Below are positions 45,772 to 56,572 of a stretch of 64,000 bases of DNA, one piece after another. Source of the DNA: Tritrichomonas musculus (lineage: Eukaryota; Parabasalia; Tritrichomonadida; Tritrichomonadidae). Position numbers and translations under genes: made by a program. Within the stretch, counting starts at the first letter, position 1; each line of letters begins with the position of its first letter. Below the pieces are notes generated by a model, which was not told the origin of the DNA, searched no databases, and saw nothing but the letters and a program-made list of their open reading frames with translations. The DNA is taken from the NCBI GenBank assembly GCA_039105265.1, contig JAPFFF010000058.1:992001-1056000 (forward strand), read 5' to 3'.

Positions 45772-46443
45772 ATGCATATATTGATTAAAATAATTAACAG
45801 TAAAAGTATTGATATCGATATTGAACAAACAGCCAAAATAGAAGATCTAAAAGCGAAAATATATGAAAAAGAAAAAATTCCTCCTGAACAACAAAAAATT
45901 ATTTTTTCAAATACCCAACTTGAAAATGGAAACACGCTACAAGATTATAGTATACAAAAAGATTCAGTATTGTATATGATAATCAGAGTAGTTGATGATC
46001 CAAATCCATTAAATTATATAACAATTTGGAAAGATGATAATATTGATAATGAGGAAAATTCAAGATACAGAAAAGAATTGGAAGAAAAAGCATATTCAGG
46101 CGTATATTTCACGAAAGTAACAAATGAAGCATTAAATATAATTAAAACAAATAATAAAAAAATAAAATTGATAACAAATGGAGGGGCTGGATTGACAGGC
46201 AAAACTTTAATTGAAGAAGCCAGGAAAATTACAGGAAAAACTTCTGTTTCTTTAGTTTTCGCAAGATCTCCTCAACATTTACAATGGATCACTCAAATGG
46301 AAAACGTATTATTCACAACAAGTCCCGATATGTTCAAAAAGTTTGTGGAATTAAAAATGGATAAAGATTCAATTATTAAATTCATTGATGCCCTTCAAAA
46401 AGAAAATAATATAAAATTTAAAATCAATGAAAGCAACCTCTAA
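45772..46443 (+). CDS. Ubiquitin-like domain fused to a receiver-like domain
   Basis: In this 223-aa protein, residues 1-73 are ubiquitin-like: EDLKAKIYEKEKIPPEQQKIIF, QLENGNTLQDYSIQKDSVLYMIIR aligns with ubiquitin's [34 protein letters not shown]. There is no C-terminal GG, so it is not a conjugated modifier; fused UBL domains usually dock on proteasomes or chaperones. Residues ~80-215 (NYITIWKDDN...EALNIIKTNNKKIKLITNGG...SLVFARSPQHL) show the alternating strand/helix order of a response-regulator-like Rossmann fold, with WKDDN where receivers have the acidic pair. LITNGG stands where receivers have the phospho-Asp strand, so phosphotransfer is unlikely. The second domain's identity is inference. 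The gene sits 475 bp from the satellite array. Confidence 0.75.
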   Translation: MHILIKIINSKSIDIDIEQTAKIEDLKAKIYEKEKIPPEQQKIIFSNTQLENGNTLQDYSIQKDSVLYMIIRVVDDPNPLNYITIWKDDNIDNEENSRYRKELEEKAYSGVYFTKVTNEALNIIKTNNKKIKLITNGGAGLTGKTLIEEARKITGKTSVSLVFARSPQHLQWITQMENVLFTTSPDMFKKFVELKMDKDSIIKFIDALQKENNIKFKINESNL

Positions 46444-46904
46444 TTTGCTTTTTTTCATAAAAATCTTTACTAATGCAATATTCAAGATTAATTTTAGAAA
46501 TATTTTTTAAATAAGTGCATTCTGAAATATCCAAGATTATTTTTTTAAAAAAATTGAAATTAATCATGACTTTTAAACATGATTAGTAGCATTTTTAAAT
46601 AAAGGAAAAGTAAGTAAATTGGATTATTTAAGTTATTTTTTGTAATTCTTTGATAAATTTAATAATTTACAATTTTTACGGATAATTCATTAACAAAACG
46701 TAATGGTTGATTTCCATAATGATTCCAAAAATCAATCTGTGTTTGATGTTTTAACTTTCTGTTTTTAATATTTTTTTTTTTTTTTTTTCAATCTTCAATT
46801 TCAATTTGAAATTGAATGCATCACTTCATTTTAATTTCAGCCCTTTTTAAATTCAATTTAATTATCTTTTATTTTTCTTCATTTTTAATTAAGACCAAAA
46901 AAAT
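46444..46904. other. Intergenic region
   Basis: AT-rich, with a T16-type tract near 46780. An initiator-like TCATTTTT (A at 46881) precedes the CDC123-family gene by 24 nt. Confidence 0.5.
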
Positions 46905-48026
46905 ATGTCAAATCAATCTTTTGCTATTCCAAGGTATTCAAAGCAATTTTATTATGTTGAATCTTGGTATCCATTAATTGAAGATTTAACATTTAAAACA
47001 TGGATCTTACATCTCACTCAAGAAGAAGGCGAATTATTGAATCGAATTACTCTTCAAACAATCAGAAGGAAGCCAATCGCTAAAAAAGACCAAGAATCAC
47101 TGAAAAAATGCATTTCAAAAATATCTGATTTCTTCGAAAAAGTTAAAAAAGAATCGCCACCAAATTCTGGCTATTTTCTTCGTCTTGGAAGCCGTTCGTT
47201 AAAAGATGCTGTTTTTCACACAAAAAAAGCATTCAAAAGATTTAAAGATTACCTTTACCAACGATATTTAGACGAATACAAATCATTAAATCTTGAAACA
47301 AAAGAAGAAAAATTTTCCTGGGTAAATAAAAAGACAGAAATGAATGATCTGTATTACATATCAGAATGTGATATTCAAGCTCTCAAATGCTATAAAATTT
47401 CACAAATGTTCGAACTTTTTTTCAATAGTGAAAGAATTTTTATTGATTTAAATCGTGAAGCAAAATTCGAATCACCTAAATACTCATTGAACTTCAGACT
47501 TTGGGACGATAGAATAACATATGACATGGAATTCAGAGGTTTTGTTTATCATCACAAATTCTGTGCACTTACACAATATGACAACAGAATGCATCACAGT
47601 CAAGTGCATCAAAACAAAGAGAAAATATTGCAAGCAATTACTGACTTTTATGAAACAAAGGTCAGACCAAGAATGGAGCCAAATTGCCCAATACCAGAAG
47701 GTGCCTACGTGATTGATTTTGCTGTCATTTTCAATGGTACTGATGTTGAAGAAGTTATTGTAATTGAAATAAATAATTTTACTAGGACAACAGGCTCATC
47801 TTTATTCCACTGGGATATGGATATCGACGTGCTGACTGGAAAGAAGGACTTCGAATTTAGACTCATCGAAGAAAACAGGTATGCTAATGTTGATTATAGC
47901 AACGTTATTGACTCAGAAATAATAATGACGAAGAATAATATTAAAGCGAAAATTATTAATGAAAATAAATCATTCTCAGAAAAGTATTTCAAATGGAGAA
48001 AAAAGGTTGTGCCAATGAATGTGTAA
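46905..48026 (+). CDS. CDC123 / D123 family ATP-grasp protein
   Basis: The protein is 373 aa. VESWYPLIEDLTFKTWILHL (residues 16-35) matches the family start. FLRLGSRSLKDA (~88-99) corresponds to the KLSxxSPKDA motif. FRLWDDRITYDMEFRGFVYHHKFCALTQYD (~192-222) matches the WDDxxPxxEFRxFVxxxKLxAISQ core. YVIDFAVIFNGTDVEEVIVIEINNFTRTTGSSLFHWD (~265-302) matches YVxDVxxxxxxxVxLIDxNPFxxxTxxxLFxWxEL. CDC123 proteins are ATP-grasp-fold chaperones that bind eIF2gamma and promote assembly of the eIF2 complex in the cytosol. Divergent members also exist as bacterial effectors. Here 'EINNF' replaces 'DFNPF', so it is a divergent member and eIF2 assembly is a family-based inference. Confidence 0.82.
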   Translation: MSNQSFAIPRYSKQFYYVESWYPLIEDLTFKTWILHLTQEEGELLNRITLQTIRRKPIAKKDQESLKKCISKISDFFEKVKKESPPNSGYFLRLGSRSLKDAVFHTKKAFKRFKDYLYQRYLDEYKSLNLETKEEKFSWVNKKTEMNDLYYISECDIQALKCYKISQMFELFFNSERIFIDLNREAKFESPKYSLNFRLWDDRITYDMEFRGFVYHHKFCALTQYDNRMHHSQVHQNKEKILQAITDFYETKVRPRMEPNCPIPEGAYVIDFAVIFNGTDVEEVIVIEINNFTRTTGSSLFHWDMDIDVLTGKKDFEFRLIEENRYANVDYSNVIDSEIIMTKNNIKAKIINENKSFSEKYFKWRKKVVPMNV

Positions 48027-48109
48027 GATAAGTCTCTTTTTATAAAAATTCATTAAAAAAGAAAGAATTTTTATTATAATTTTTGTTATATTAATTTAGT
48101 ATAGATTGT

Positions 48110-48815
48110 TGAAGCTATTTTTAGCAAATGAAACAATTTTGCTTCTTATCATCATCATTTTTACCATCTTCTTTCTTATCATCTTCAACTTTTTTTTGTC
48201 TTCAACTTTTTCTTCATGCTTTGAAGATTCATTTTCCACATTATTTTGCTGACTTGGAAAGAGATCTTTTATCACTCCATTGTTTGTCAATTCAACTGGT
48301 GTTCTTCATTAAAAAAAGTATATAATCATTAAATTATAACTAAAATTGCATTAAATTCACAGATAAAACTTTGTCTTTTTGGCTGATTTCAATTTTTTCA
48401 TGGCTCAACAAAAGTTTAGCAATCTCCACATTTTCTTCTTGAACAGCCAAATGCATCGGCGTCTTGTAAAGCAAACCTAATTGAAAATTTCATTTAATTT
48501 TTTCACTGAAAATGCCATTAAAAACTCTTGAATTGAAATTGAATCAAAAATGTTGTATTTCAAATAGTTGTTTTCTTATTAACTTCGATATCTTCTCTTT
48601 TTAGTAAAAGTTCAACAATTTCTTTATTTCATGTTATTACAGCCATGCAAAGCGGAGTAATTGAATGAGAAGTGATGAAAAATTCAATTAATAAAAAATT
48701 AATCTAAAATTGAATAACGATTTACATTAATTTCTTTTTGTACCAACAAAAGTTCAACTATATCAATATTTCTCTTCTTGATTGCCGCATATAATGGTCC
48801 ATTATAAAAAAAATA
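48110..48815 (-). pseudogene. Fragment of a second interrupted ankyrin-repeat gene with CaaX-like C-terminus
   Basis: Four minus-strand blocks are separated by AT-rich spacers as in the gene at 4378-9328: ~48722-48815 (PLYAAIKKRNIDIVELLL), ~48575-48665 (TPLCMAVIT, TGA stop, NKEIVELLL), ~48359-48475 (TPMHLAVQEENVEIAKLLLS) and ~48110-48305. The last ends with an acidic tail. With one extra A in an 8-A run near 48200 this tail would read VEDDKKEDGKNDDDKKQ and end NCFIC, a CaaX-type prenylation signal. The N-terminal module is missing. With a stop in one repeat and no start this is a remnant, although the A-run shift may be a sequencing error. Confidence 0.6.
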
Positions 48816-48971
48816 ATTTGAAATTTCATTAATCAAAAAATTTTTGAAATTCTATCAAAAAAATTATAGAAAATGTCATAAATGTAATAAATTAAAAACG
48901 AAATTAATAAATAATATTTGAAACTGTATCAGAAAAAATAATTTCAAATTTTGTGAGAAACATAACTTTTT

Positions 48972-49133
48972 GAATGACTTTTAAAAAACTTTTTGCTCAT
49001 TCTTCAGAAAAAGTTGATCAAAACAGTTGAAAAGGCAAAAAATTATATCTATCAAATTGAGGCAAAAAATATTAATGCCAATAATTGTCAGTTATCGATT
49101 CAATACAGTTTGTTACATGGTTGTAAGTATATT
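48972..49133 (+). pseudogene. Partial duplicate of a vWA-domain gene
   Basis: The first 94 bp (48972-49065) are identical to 49657-49750 in the vWA pseudogene downstream. Reading continues beyond the repeat as VEKAKNYIYQIEAKNINANN and SIQYSLLHGCKYIL, plausible vWA-domain sequence missing from the downstream copy. Confidence 0.55.
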
Positions 49134-49244
49134 CTTTCTATAAAAATTAGGTAAAAATATAAAAAATTTATTTTATCATGAATTTTGACTATATGAATAT
49201 AAGCACATATTTTTTTAGCAATTACAGAATAAACCAATTTAAGG

Positions 49245-49985
49245 ATGACTTCAGTAACAATTGAAAATGTTTCTAAAGATAAAATTACAGCAGTTATATT
49301 TCATGACAAACTCACAATTACAGCCAATAACAGATGTTTGCACCAATTATAAAGGATATTATATAAAAATTGAGGATCATATAGGCAGATTAACTATCAA
49401 TTCAGCAAAAAATATAGATGAGAATTTCTTAATAATGAAAAAATTCCAACACCAGTCCAAAACCAAATGGAACTAACATACAATGCTGCAGTAATCACCA
49501 TTATTTCAGAATTTGAGCCAATTAAAACAGATCTGAAAGAATATGTTTTTCTAATTGATTGCTCGGCATCGATGCTTGGAGAATCCATTTAGAAATTCAA
49601 AAAGTCCTTTCATATATTCTCATCAAATGGCTGCTACTTCAACATTATCCCGTTTGGAATGACTTTTAAAAAACTTTTTGCTCATTCTTCAGAAAAAGTT
49701 GATCAAAACAGTTGAAAAGGCAAAAAATTATATCTATCAAATTGAGGCAAATCTAGGATGACAAATTCAAAAAACATGTCAGAACAACCAGGAAAAGTCA
49801 AAATATTAATAACATCATTAACAATGATGAAGTTTACAAATACCAAAAAGTGATTGAAAAAGTTACTCAAAATTGCAGTTATAACAGAATTTTATGATTA
49901 GCATTTGGAAGCCAGACTTAGTTCTCAACAAGGAAGATCGGAAGATTAGCAGATGAAATCTTCTGAACATATTTAAACATCGGCA
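49245..49985 (+). pseudogene. Broken VIT/von Willebrand factor A domain gene
   Basis: From ATG 49245 (MTSVTIENVSKDKITAVIF) the frame shifts near 49350 and again near 49440. It then reads ELTYNAAVITIISEFEPIKT and EYVFLIDCSASMLGESI, where DCSAS is the MIDAS metal-binding DxSxS motif of vWA domains, and continues FNIIPFGMTF. Stops follow after GESI, QNS and LSN, and the C-terminal part is further scrambled. Intact trichomonad relatives are proteins with a VIT domain followed by vWA. This copy cannot make one. Function of the family here is unknown. Confidence 0.7.
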
Positions 49986-50271
49986 AATTTCTCAGATTTT
50001 TTTGTTTTGAATTTGTTTCGTTGAACAACTTTTCAATTATTGACTGTATTTTAAATTCAAACCAATATATATTAATAAGGATATTCTAATATTGTATATA
50101 AGGCTGATTTTCTACATTTGAATTAGAAAATTAATAATACAGATATCCATTCTATCATTCTGATACTTGCCTTAGATGTGAATGCAAAAAGGTTTTATTA
50201 TTATTTAATGATTTGTTAATAATCTCTGTAGAAAAAATGCTATTAATTTTTATTTATAACTTTTACTGTCA
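49986..50271. other. Intergenic region
   Basis: AT-rich sequence between the vWA pseudogene and the end of the BspA gene; nothing recognised. Confidence 0.45.
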
Positions 50272-52371
50272 TTATGTATTCTGTCCTATCTTCAATAATG
50301 GACATCCACGGAAGCAATTCCTACCAATTAACTTTACAGAAGAAGGAATTGTTATTTGTGTCAACGATGAACATCCTTCGAAAGCAGAATCTCCAATTTC
50401 GGTTACAGAAGAAGGAATCGTGATTTGTGTCAACGACGAACATCCACCAAAACAATTCTTATCAATTAACTTTACAGAAGAAGGAATTGTTATTTGTTTC
50501 AATGACGAGCATCTATGAAAAGCAAATTCTCTAATTGAAGCTACATAAGGAGGGATTGTGATTTCTGTCAATGATGAACACTTATTAAAACAATTCCTAC
50601 CAATTAACTTTACCGAAGAAGGAATTGTTATTTGCTTCAATGACGAACATCCATAAAAAGTAGAATCTTCAATTGAAGTCACAAAAGGAGGGATTGTGAT
50701 TTCTGTCAATGATGAACATCTACAGAAAGCACTTTTCCCAATTGAGGTTACAGAAGAAGGAATTGCAATTTCTGTCAACAATGAGCATTCACAAAAGAGA
50801 GACCATCCAATTATTCTCACAGAAGAAGGAATTGAAATACACTTCAACGACGAGCATCCATAAAAAGTATTCCATCCAATTTTTCTTACTGAAGAAGGAA
50901 TTGAAATTTGCTCCATTGATGAACATCCACGAAAAGCACTGCTGCCAATTGATGTTACTGAAGGAATAGAAATTTGCACCAGTGATGAACAACCTTCAAA
51001 AGAATTTTCTTCAATTTCGGTTACAGAAGAAGGAATCATGATTCTTGTCAACGATACACAGCATTTGAAAGAGCCTTTACCAATTTTTGTTACAGAAGGA
51101 GGAATTGTGATTTCTGCCAACGATGAGCAACCTTCAAAAGAATTGTCTCCAATTTCTGTTACAGAAAAAGGAATTGAAATTTGAATCATCGATGAGCAAC
51201 CTTCAAAAGAATTGTCTCCAATTTCTGTTACAGAAGAAGGAATTGTAATTCCTGTCAACGATGCGCAACATTTGAAAGAGCCTTTACCAATCTGTGTTAC
51301 AGAAGAAGGAATTGTGATTTCTGCCAACGATGAACAACCTTCAAAAGAATTGTCTCCTATTTGCGTTACTGAAGGAGGAACTGTGATTTGCTTCAACGAA
51401 AAACACAGATTCTTGATTCTGAAAGAAAATGCACTCTGTGAACTAGAGATGATGTCTCCAATTTCTTCAGGGAAAAAGTGGTAGTTATAACAATTAACAA
51501 TACAAAACGCAAAATGGCCAATTTCTATTTCATTCAAAAAGTTGTCCTTTATGTAACCAGCCACGTCATTGTGGTGGCAAATAACCGACTCTTCATATAA
51601 CTTATAACTGCTTTCTTGCCTGACTTTGTTTTCTTCTAGAAAATGGATCAAGTCAGCATTATTGGAATGCACTGCGTAAAGCCACAAAGAATCACTCAGT
51701 GGAACGTTGTTGTATTGCAGATATCGAACGATTTGAATCGACCCATAAAAAGACGCATATTCAATCAACGTTTGTCTTTTTTCTAACAGAAAAAAAATCG
51801 TTTCATAAATTGAAGGCTCAATCCGATTTGAAAGCGATGTATTGGATCGAGTTGTATACGAACTAAATTCTTCAACGAGGTCTTGTCGTATTAACGTACA
51901 AATATATGAGTCGTTTTCGCCTGTTCGACATTTGCATTCAAAATTTTCGTTTTCTTTTTCATATTCTTCTTTGATTTCGCTTTCAATTTCATTCGTATCA
52001 ATGAAAGATTTGAGACCTGGATACAAATAATGACTGTATGGAAAATTGTTTTTATCTTTCTGAAGTTTAATATAATTTTTTTATTTGGTCGGATGAGGTT
52101 TTGTTCTAAAAGTAGTAAAAGAATTCGCTTGTTGTTTTTAAAAAATTGGTAGATATCAAAGTCACTTATTTGAGGTTCTGTTTCGTGGATTATCTGCTAT
52201 TTTTGATATTAAGTGGAGCGTTGATAGGCTTTCTTCTTTATTTTTTAAATAATCTCGTTTTTTAAATTCTTTAAATAACAGCTCTATATCTTCATTTTCT
52301 GAAGAATCAATGAATTCCATTAGAGAAGAATACATTTCTTTCTTTTCCCGAATAATTAATTCGATTTCCAT
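50272..52371 (-). pseudogene. DUF3447-like / BspA leucine-rich-repeat protein, nearly intact with two frame changes
   Basis: ATG 52369-52371 begins MEIELIIREKKEMYSSLMEF. The frame then shifts near 52190 (continuing IIHETEPQISDFDIYQFFKN) and again near 52075, beside a seven-A run, into the long open frame to 50272. That frame holds a DUF3447-like region (TLIEYASFYGSIQIVRYL, SLWLYAVHSNNADLIHFLEE, ESVICHHNDVAGYI) and then 16 BspA-type LRRs of 23 residues (LxQITIPSSVTxIGxxxFxGCSS). BspA-like proteins are a hugely expanded trichomonad family; some are surface adhesins, but this one has no signal peptide or transmembrane anchor, so cytosolic location is more likely. The rest is well preserved, so it is either freshly inactivated or carries two homopolymer-type sequence errors. 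Confidence 0.8.
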
Positions 52372-53040
52372 GCTTTAATGTCCAAAATAAAAAAAAATTG
52401 TCATTTTGATAATTATGCAATTGAAAATTTAATAATACCTTCAAAAATATTTCTTATTCTATATCAAAATTAAAATCAAATTTATATATATATTTTAAAT
52501 AAAATATGTTTTTAATATAAAATAGAATTATTTATATTTAAATTCATAATATAATGAGTTTTTATCAATATATTTACAAAATATTATTCAATTAAATTGA
52601 ATCAGTTTTCAAGAATAATATTATTCAAATATCTCAATATTTTTGAAATAATTAATAATTTGAAAAGGATAAGATGCTTAATAAAATAGTATATATTCAT
52701 ATAATACAATATATTTTCTCAAAATTTAAAATTTCTTGAAATTTTTTTCAAACAGTTAAATTTTTATTCAGCAGCCACAATAAAAAGAATCATATAGTTA
52801 TCTATCGTTGTTCAACAACTTCTATGTTCATAATATTTAAAATTGTTTTGAATTGATCAATTCAGATCATGAAATATGACGCTGAGAATTTCGACTTTTT
52901 GAATCACCAAAAAAGTTATATGTTTTTGATAAAATAGCATGAATTTATTGATATCATTTCATTTTTACAAATAAATTGAAATATTATCTTTTGATCAATA
53001 AACTTTACTAGCAATTGACTTTTAAACAAAATTTGAGAAG
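52372..53040. other. Intergenic region
   Basis: AT-rich, no coding frame or element boundary recognised. Confidence 0.45.
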
Positions 53041-53046
53041 ACAAGT

Positions 53047-53188
53047 AGATCTTCATTTCAACTCCTTCATCTGTAGCATCCATTGGATACTGTGCTTTCT
53101 CTGGGTGTTCATCTTTGTCAAATATTTCAATTCCTTGATCAGCTAATGAAAATGTCCTTGGATTTTCGCTTGATGTCAAAATTACAAA
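53047..53188 (+). pseudogene. BspA leucine-rich-repeat fragment
   Basis: The plus strand reads ISTPSSVASIGYCAFSGCSS then LSNISIP, a stop (TGA), and continues to VKITKI and another stop. This is one and a half BspA repeats without start or neighbours, a relic. A longer minus-strand frame over the same bases is only its shadow. Confidence 0.65.
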
Positions 53189-53676
53189 AATTTGACGATT
53201 CAATATATTTTTTTATGAATGTAAAAATGTTTATTAGAATATTATTTTGTAAAATTAATGCATATGATTGATGCATGACTCTTCGAATGTAATGCTGAAT
53301 AAGCATACATACATTAATTTTTCAAAAACGGTATTGCGATCGGATGTAAAGTGTCAAAAGATTTTAAAAAACTGTAAAAATCAAAACAAACCAAATATAT
53401 AAATAGAGCACATTATACATAATAACTTATTAAAATATTGGAAGGATTTTCTACTTTGATTTGGTAATTTATGTTGATTAAATTTGAATGAAAATCTCAT
53501 TTTATCCTTTCAAAAAACATTTTTTTCATATGGCATGTCAATAAAATTTAAAATTTACTTCCAAATTTCATTAAAGAATTTGATTTTATATTATATAAAA
53601 TTAACTGTTATATAATTTTTTTAAGCATTTCCAGGTTATTTAATTTTACTCTCAATTTTTTGACACTTTACATCCG
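53189..53676. other. Intergenic region
   Basis: AT-rich, nothing recognised. It ends at the hAT target duplication ATCACAGT (53677-53684). Confidence 0.45.
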
Positions 53677-53981
53677 ATCACAGTCAGGGATGCATTTCGG
53701 GCACGGGCAGGGCAACTTGCCCGAACAAACCTGTCTGCCCGGGCAGTGCCCGGGCAGATCTTTGGGCATCGGGCACGCCCGGGCAAAAATACGTTAGCAC
53801 TTTTCGGGCAGCCCTTTTTTGCCCGGGCATCTATCGTCGGGCAGTGCCCCATAATTGCCCGAAAGTTTTAAAAGTTCATAGTAATATTTAAATTTTTCTA
53901 ATGATGTTTTTCCAAAATAAATTAATTTTTGATTCATTAATACTTATTTTATGATTAATATAATTTTTATGTATGAATTAA

Positions 53982-56088
53982 GGGTGCACTTTAAACGGTC
54001 GTCATGAAAAATATAAATATCTTCACATATATAATGAATTAATTGCCATAAATAGAATATTTATTTGTTATTCTTTTTATATTAATTATTAAAATAGTTT
54101 AATGCCAATATATGAAATATTACAAAAATAAAATATTCAAATTTCATGTAAAATCAAAAATTTGAAAATTCGCTCTTTAAAAATCTTTGTAATCCGATAT
54201 ACATTAACATATCAAAATTTGAGAGAATAAGGTTTAAATCATAAGCCCCTCTATTAAAAATAAAGATTTTAAAAAATATTAAAATATACGTTAGATAGTT
54301 ATCTATTTTTAGAAGGTAATGTTAACCAAAATCATAAACGTACGAAAAATTATAAAATCGCTGCAAACTTTTTTGTGATGAATAAAAAAAAATTAGATTC
54401 AATTTATCATATTTACCATCACTTCAACGACAAATATCACGTTCGTTCTCGTAAAGCCACACAAAAAAAAGATATCAAATATTGATGCTGAAAACTTTTT
54501 TTGATAAAACTTTGTAAATCAGCATATTTTTATATTATAATTAATTTGTTATAATTATGAGAAAATACATTAAGTAGATATTGCTGAGAAGAAAAATTTG
54601 AAAAAAAACGTATTTGCTTTATAAGTTTTTTTATAGTTTATTTAATCAAATGTAATATTGACAAATCGATTTAATATTAATTAAAGTTTTCTTTTAGTAT
54701 AAAAGAACTATTTTTCGTGCTGATGATTGTCGAAATATGATGTCAATCAGCATGTCAAAAATAATATTTTTAAGCTTACTCTCTTTACATCTCTTCTAAA
54801 TTTCGCATAACTTTAATAAAAAGGTAAAAATTAAGCAAAATATTAAGGCATAAAGGTCTCTATTCAAAATAAAATGATTCAAATTTTTTACACCAAAACG
54901 ACGTTTTACATAAATAAATTATATGATTCATCATGTATCGATGGTATTAAAATAGAATTAAAGAAGAAATTTATGATAAATTTTATTTCAAATAAGATTT
55001 TGATTAAATTTTTAATAACAAAAAAATGGTGGAAAAAAAAAAAAGAATCAAAAAAAGATGAAGAAGATGATAAAAAAGTTGATGCTAAAAATACTGAATA
55101 AGACGAAGATATAAATGCAGAAAAATATATAAATATTGAATGATACTATTAAAATAAATATAATTTTGATGTTAAAATTTTGTATCATTTATTTTGAATA
55201 GAGACCTTTATGCCTTAATATTTTGCTTAATTTTTACCTTTTTATTAAAGTTATGCGAAATTTAGAAGAGATGTAAAGAGAGTAAGCTTAAAAATATTAT
55301 TTTTGACATGCTGATTGACATCATATTTCGACAATCATCAGCACGAAAAATAGTTCTTTTATACTAAAAGAAAACTTTAATTAATATTAAATCGATTTGT
55401 CAATATTACATTTGATTAAATAAACTATAAAAAAACTTATAAAGCAAATACGTTTTTTTTCAAATTTTTCTTCTCAGCAATATCTACTTAATGTATTTTC
55501 TCATAATTATAACAAATTAATTATAATATAAAAATATGCTGATTTACAAAGTTTTATCAAAAAAAGTTTTCAGCATCAATATTTGATATCTTTTTTTTGT
55601 GTGGCTTTACGAGAACGAACGTGATATTTGTCGTTGAAGTGATGGTAAATATGATAAATTGAATCTAATTTTTTTTTATTCATCACAAAAAAGTTTGCAG
55701 CGATTTTATAATTTTTCGTACGTTTATGATTTTGGTTAACATTACCTTCTAAAAATAGATAACTATCTAACGTATATTTTAATATTTTTTAAAATCTTTA
55801 TTTTTAATAGAGGGGCTCATGATTTAAACTTTAATTTCTTATTATATTTAAATAAACAATAATAATAATCATATAAAAATGTATTTACTAAAATTTTTAT
55901 AGATATCATATCTACATCTTCATTTCTACATGATTTTCGCTTTACATAATCCCAAAATGCTTATTATAGTTTGTGTGTTTGCAATAATTACAATATTTTA
56001 AAAATAATTGCTTATATTTACCAAAATCAAGCATTTTTATAGTGTTATGATATGACCATTTAACCTCTCAAATCAGTGGAGTACACCC
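53982..56088. mobile_element. TTAA-flanked element nested in the hAT element
   Basis: Ends GGGTGCACT (left) and AGTACACCC (right) are flanked by TTAA at 53978-53981 and 56089-56092, suggesting piggyBac-type insertion. The terminal repeat is short (about 9 bp with one mismatch). The long inverted repeat at 54234-55830 lies inside. Confidence 0.5.
54234..55830. repeat. Long inverted repeat with ~640-bp arms
   Basis: The left arm (~54234-54874) and right arm (~55192-55830) are nearly identical in inverse orientation, around a ~317-bp loop. Arm ends read TTTAAATCATAAGCCCCTC and TTTAAATCATGAGCCCCTC (inward). The loop carries a 75-codon lysine-rich frame (54874-55101) without recognisable domain. 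This has foldback-element architecture; transcription would give double-stranded RNA. Confidence 0.85.
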
Positions 56089-56326
56089 TTAATATTATAA
56101 TTTTTATAAGTTGAATAAAATTTCATAAATTGTGAAATCAAGAAATTTTCCATTCAAAATATTTTTGCCAATTCAAATTTGAATCATTTTTACTTTCTCG
56201 AAAAAAAATCATAACAATAGATTTTTAAATTGATTTATTCAACAAAATTGATATAAAAGAATAAAATTATTTATTTATTTTTATTATTTTGTTTATTTTT
56301 TTATAAAGAAATGGTTGAGATCTTCG

Positions 56327-56360
<34 letters not shown>

Positions 56361-56572
56361 GAAGATTCGAACTTAATACCTTTTTATTTCTCGGGCAATT
56401 TCCGGGCTACAACTCAATTTTTTTTTTGGGCAATGATATCACCAACCGTCGGGCTGACAGTTAGCCCGATGCAGCCCGACCTGATCTTTCGGGCAGGAAA
56501 AGTGACATTGCCCCGGGCATGCCCGGGCTGCCCTTTGTGCATCCCTGATCACAGTACCGTTTTTTCAAAATA

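Larger units (their letters stand above)
53685..56547. mobile_element. hAT-type element, 2.86 kb, with nested insertion
   Basis: Termini CAGGGATGCA and TGCATCCCTG are flanked by a perfect 8-bp duplication ATCACAGT (53677-53684, 56548-56555). The ~200 bp at each end are unusually GC-rich and packed with GCCCGGGC/CGGGCA words, likely transposase-binding sites. No transposase frame remains. The interior is largely occupied by a TTAA-flanked element. A smaller relative with GGGCA-rich ends is at 32061-33280. Confidence 0.88.

Noticed and set aside
54874-55101. 75-aa lysine-rich frame in the loop of the long inverted repeat
   Set aside because: Composition follows the AT-rich DNA and there is no domain; I keep it only as a note under the repeat.
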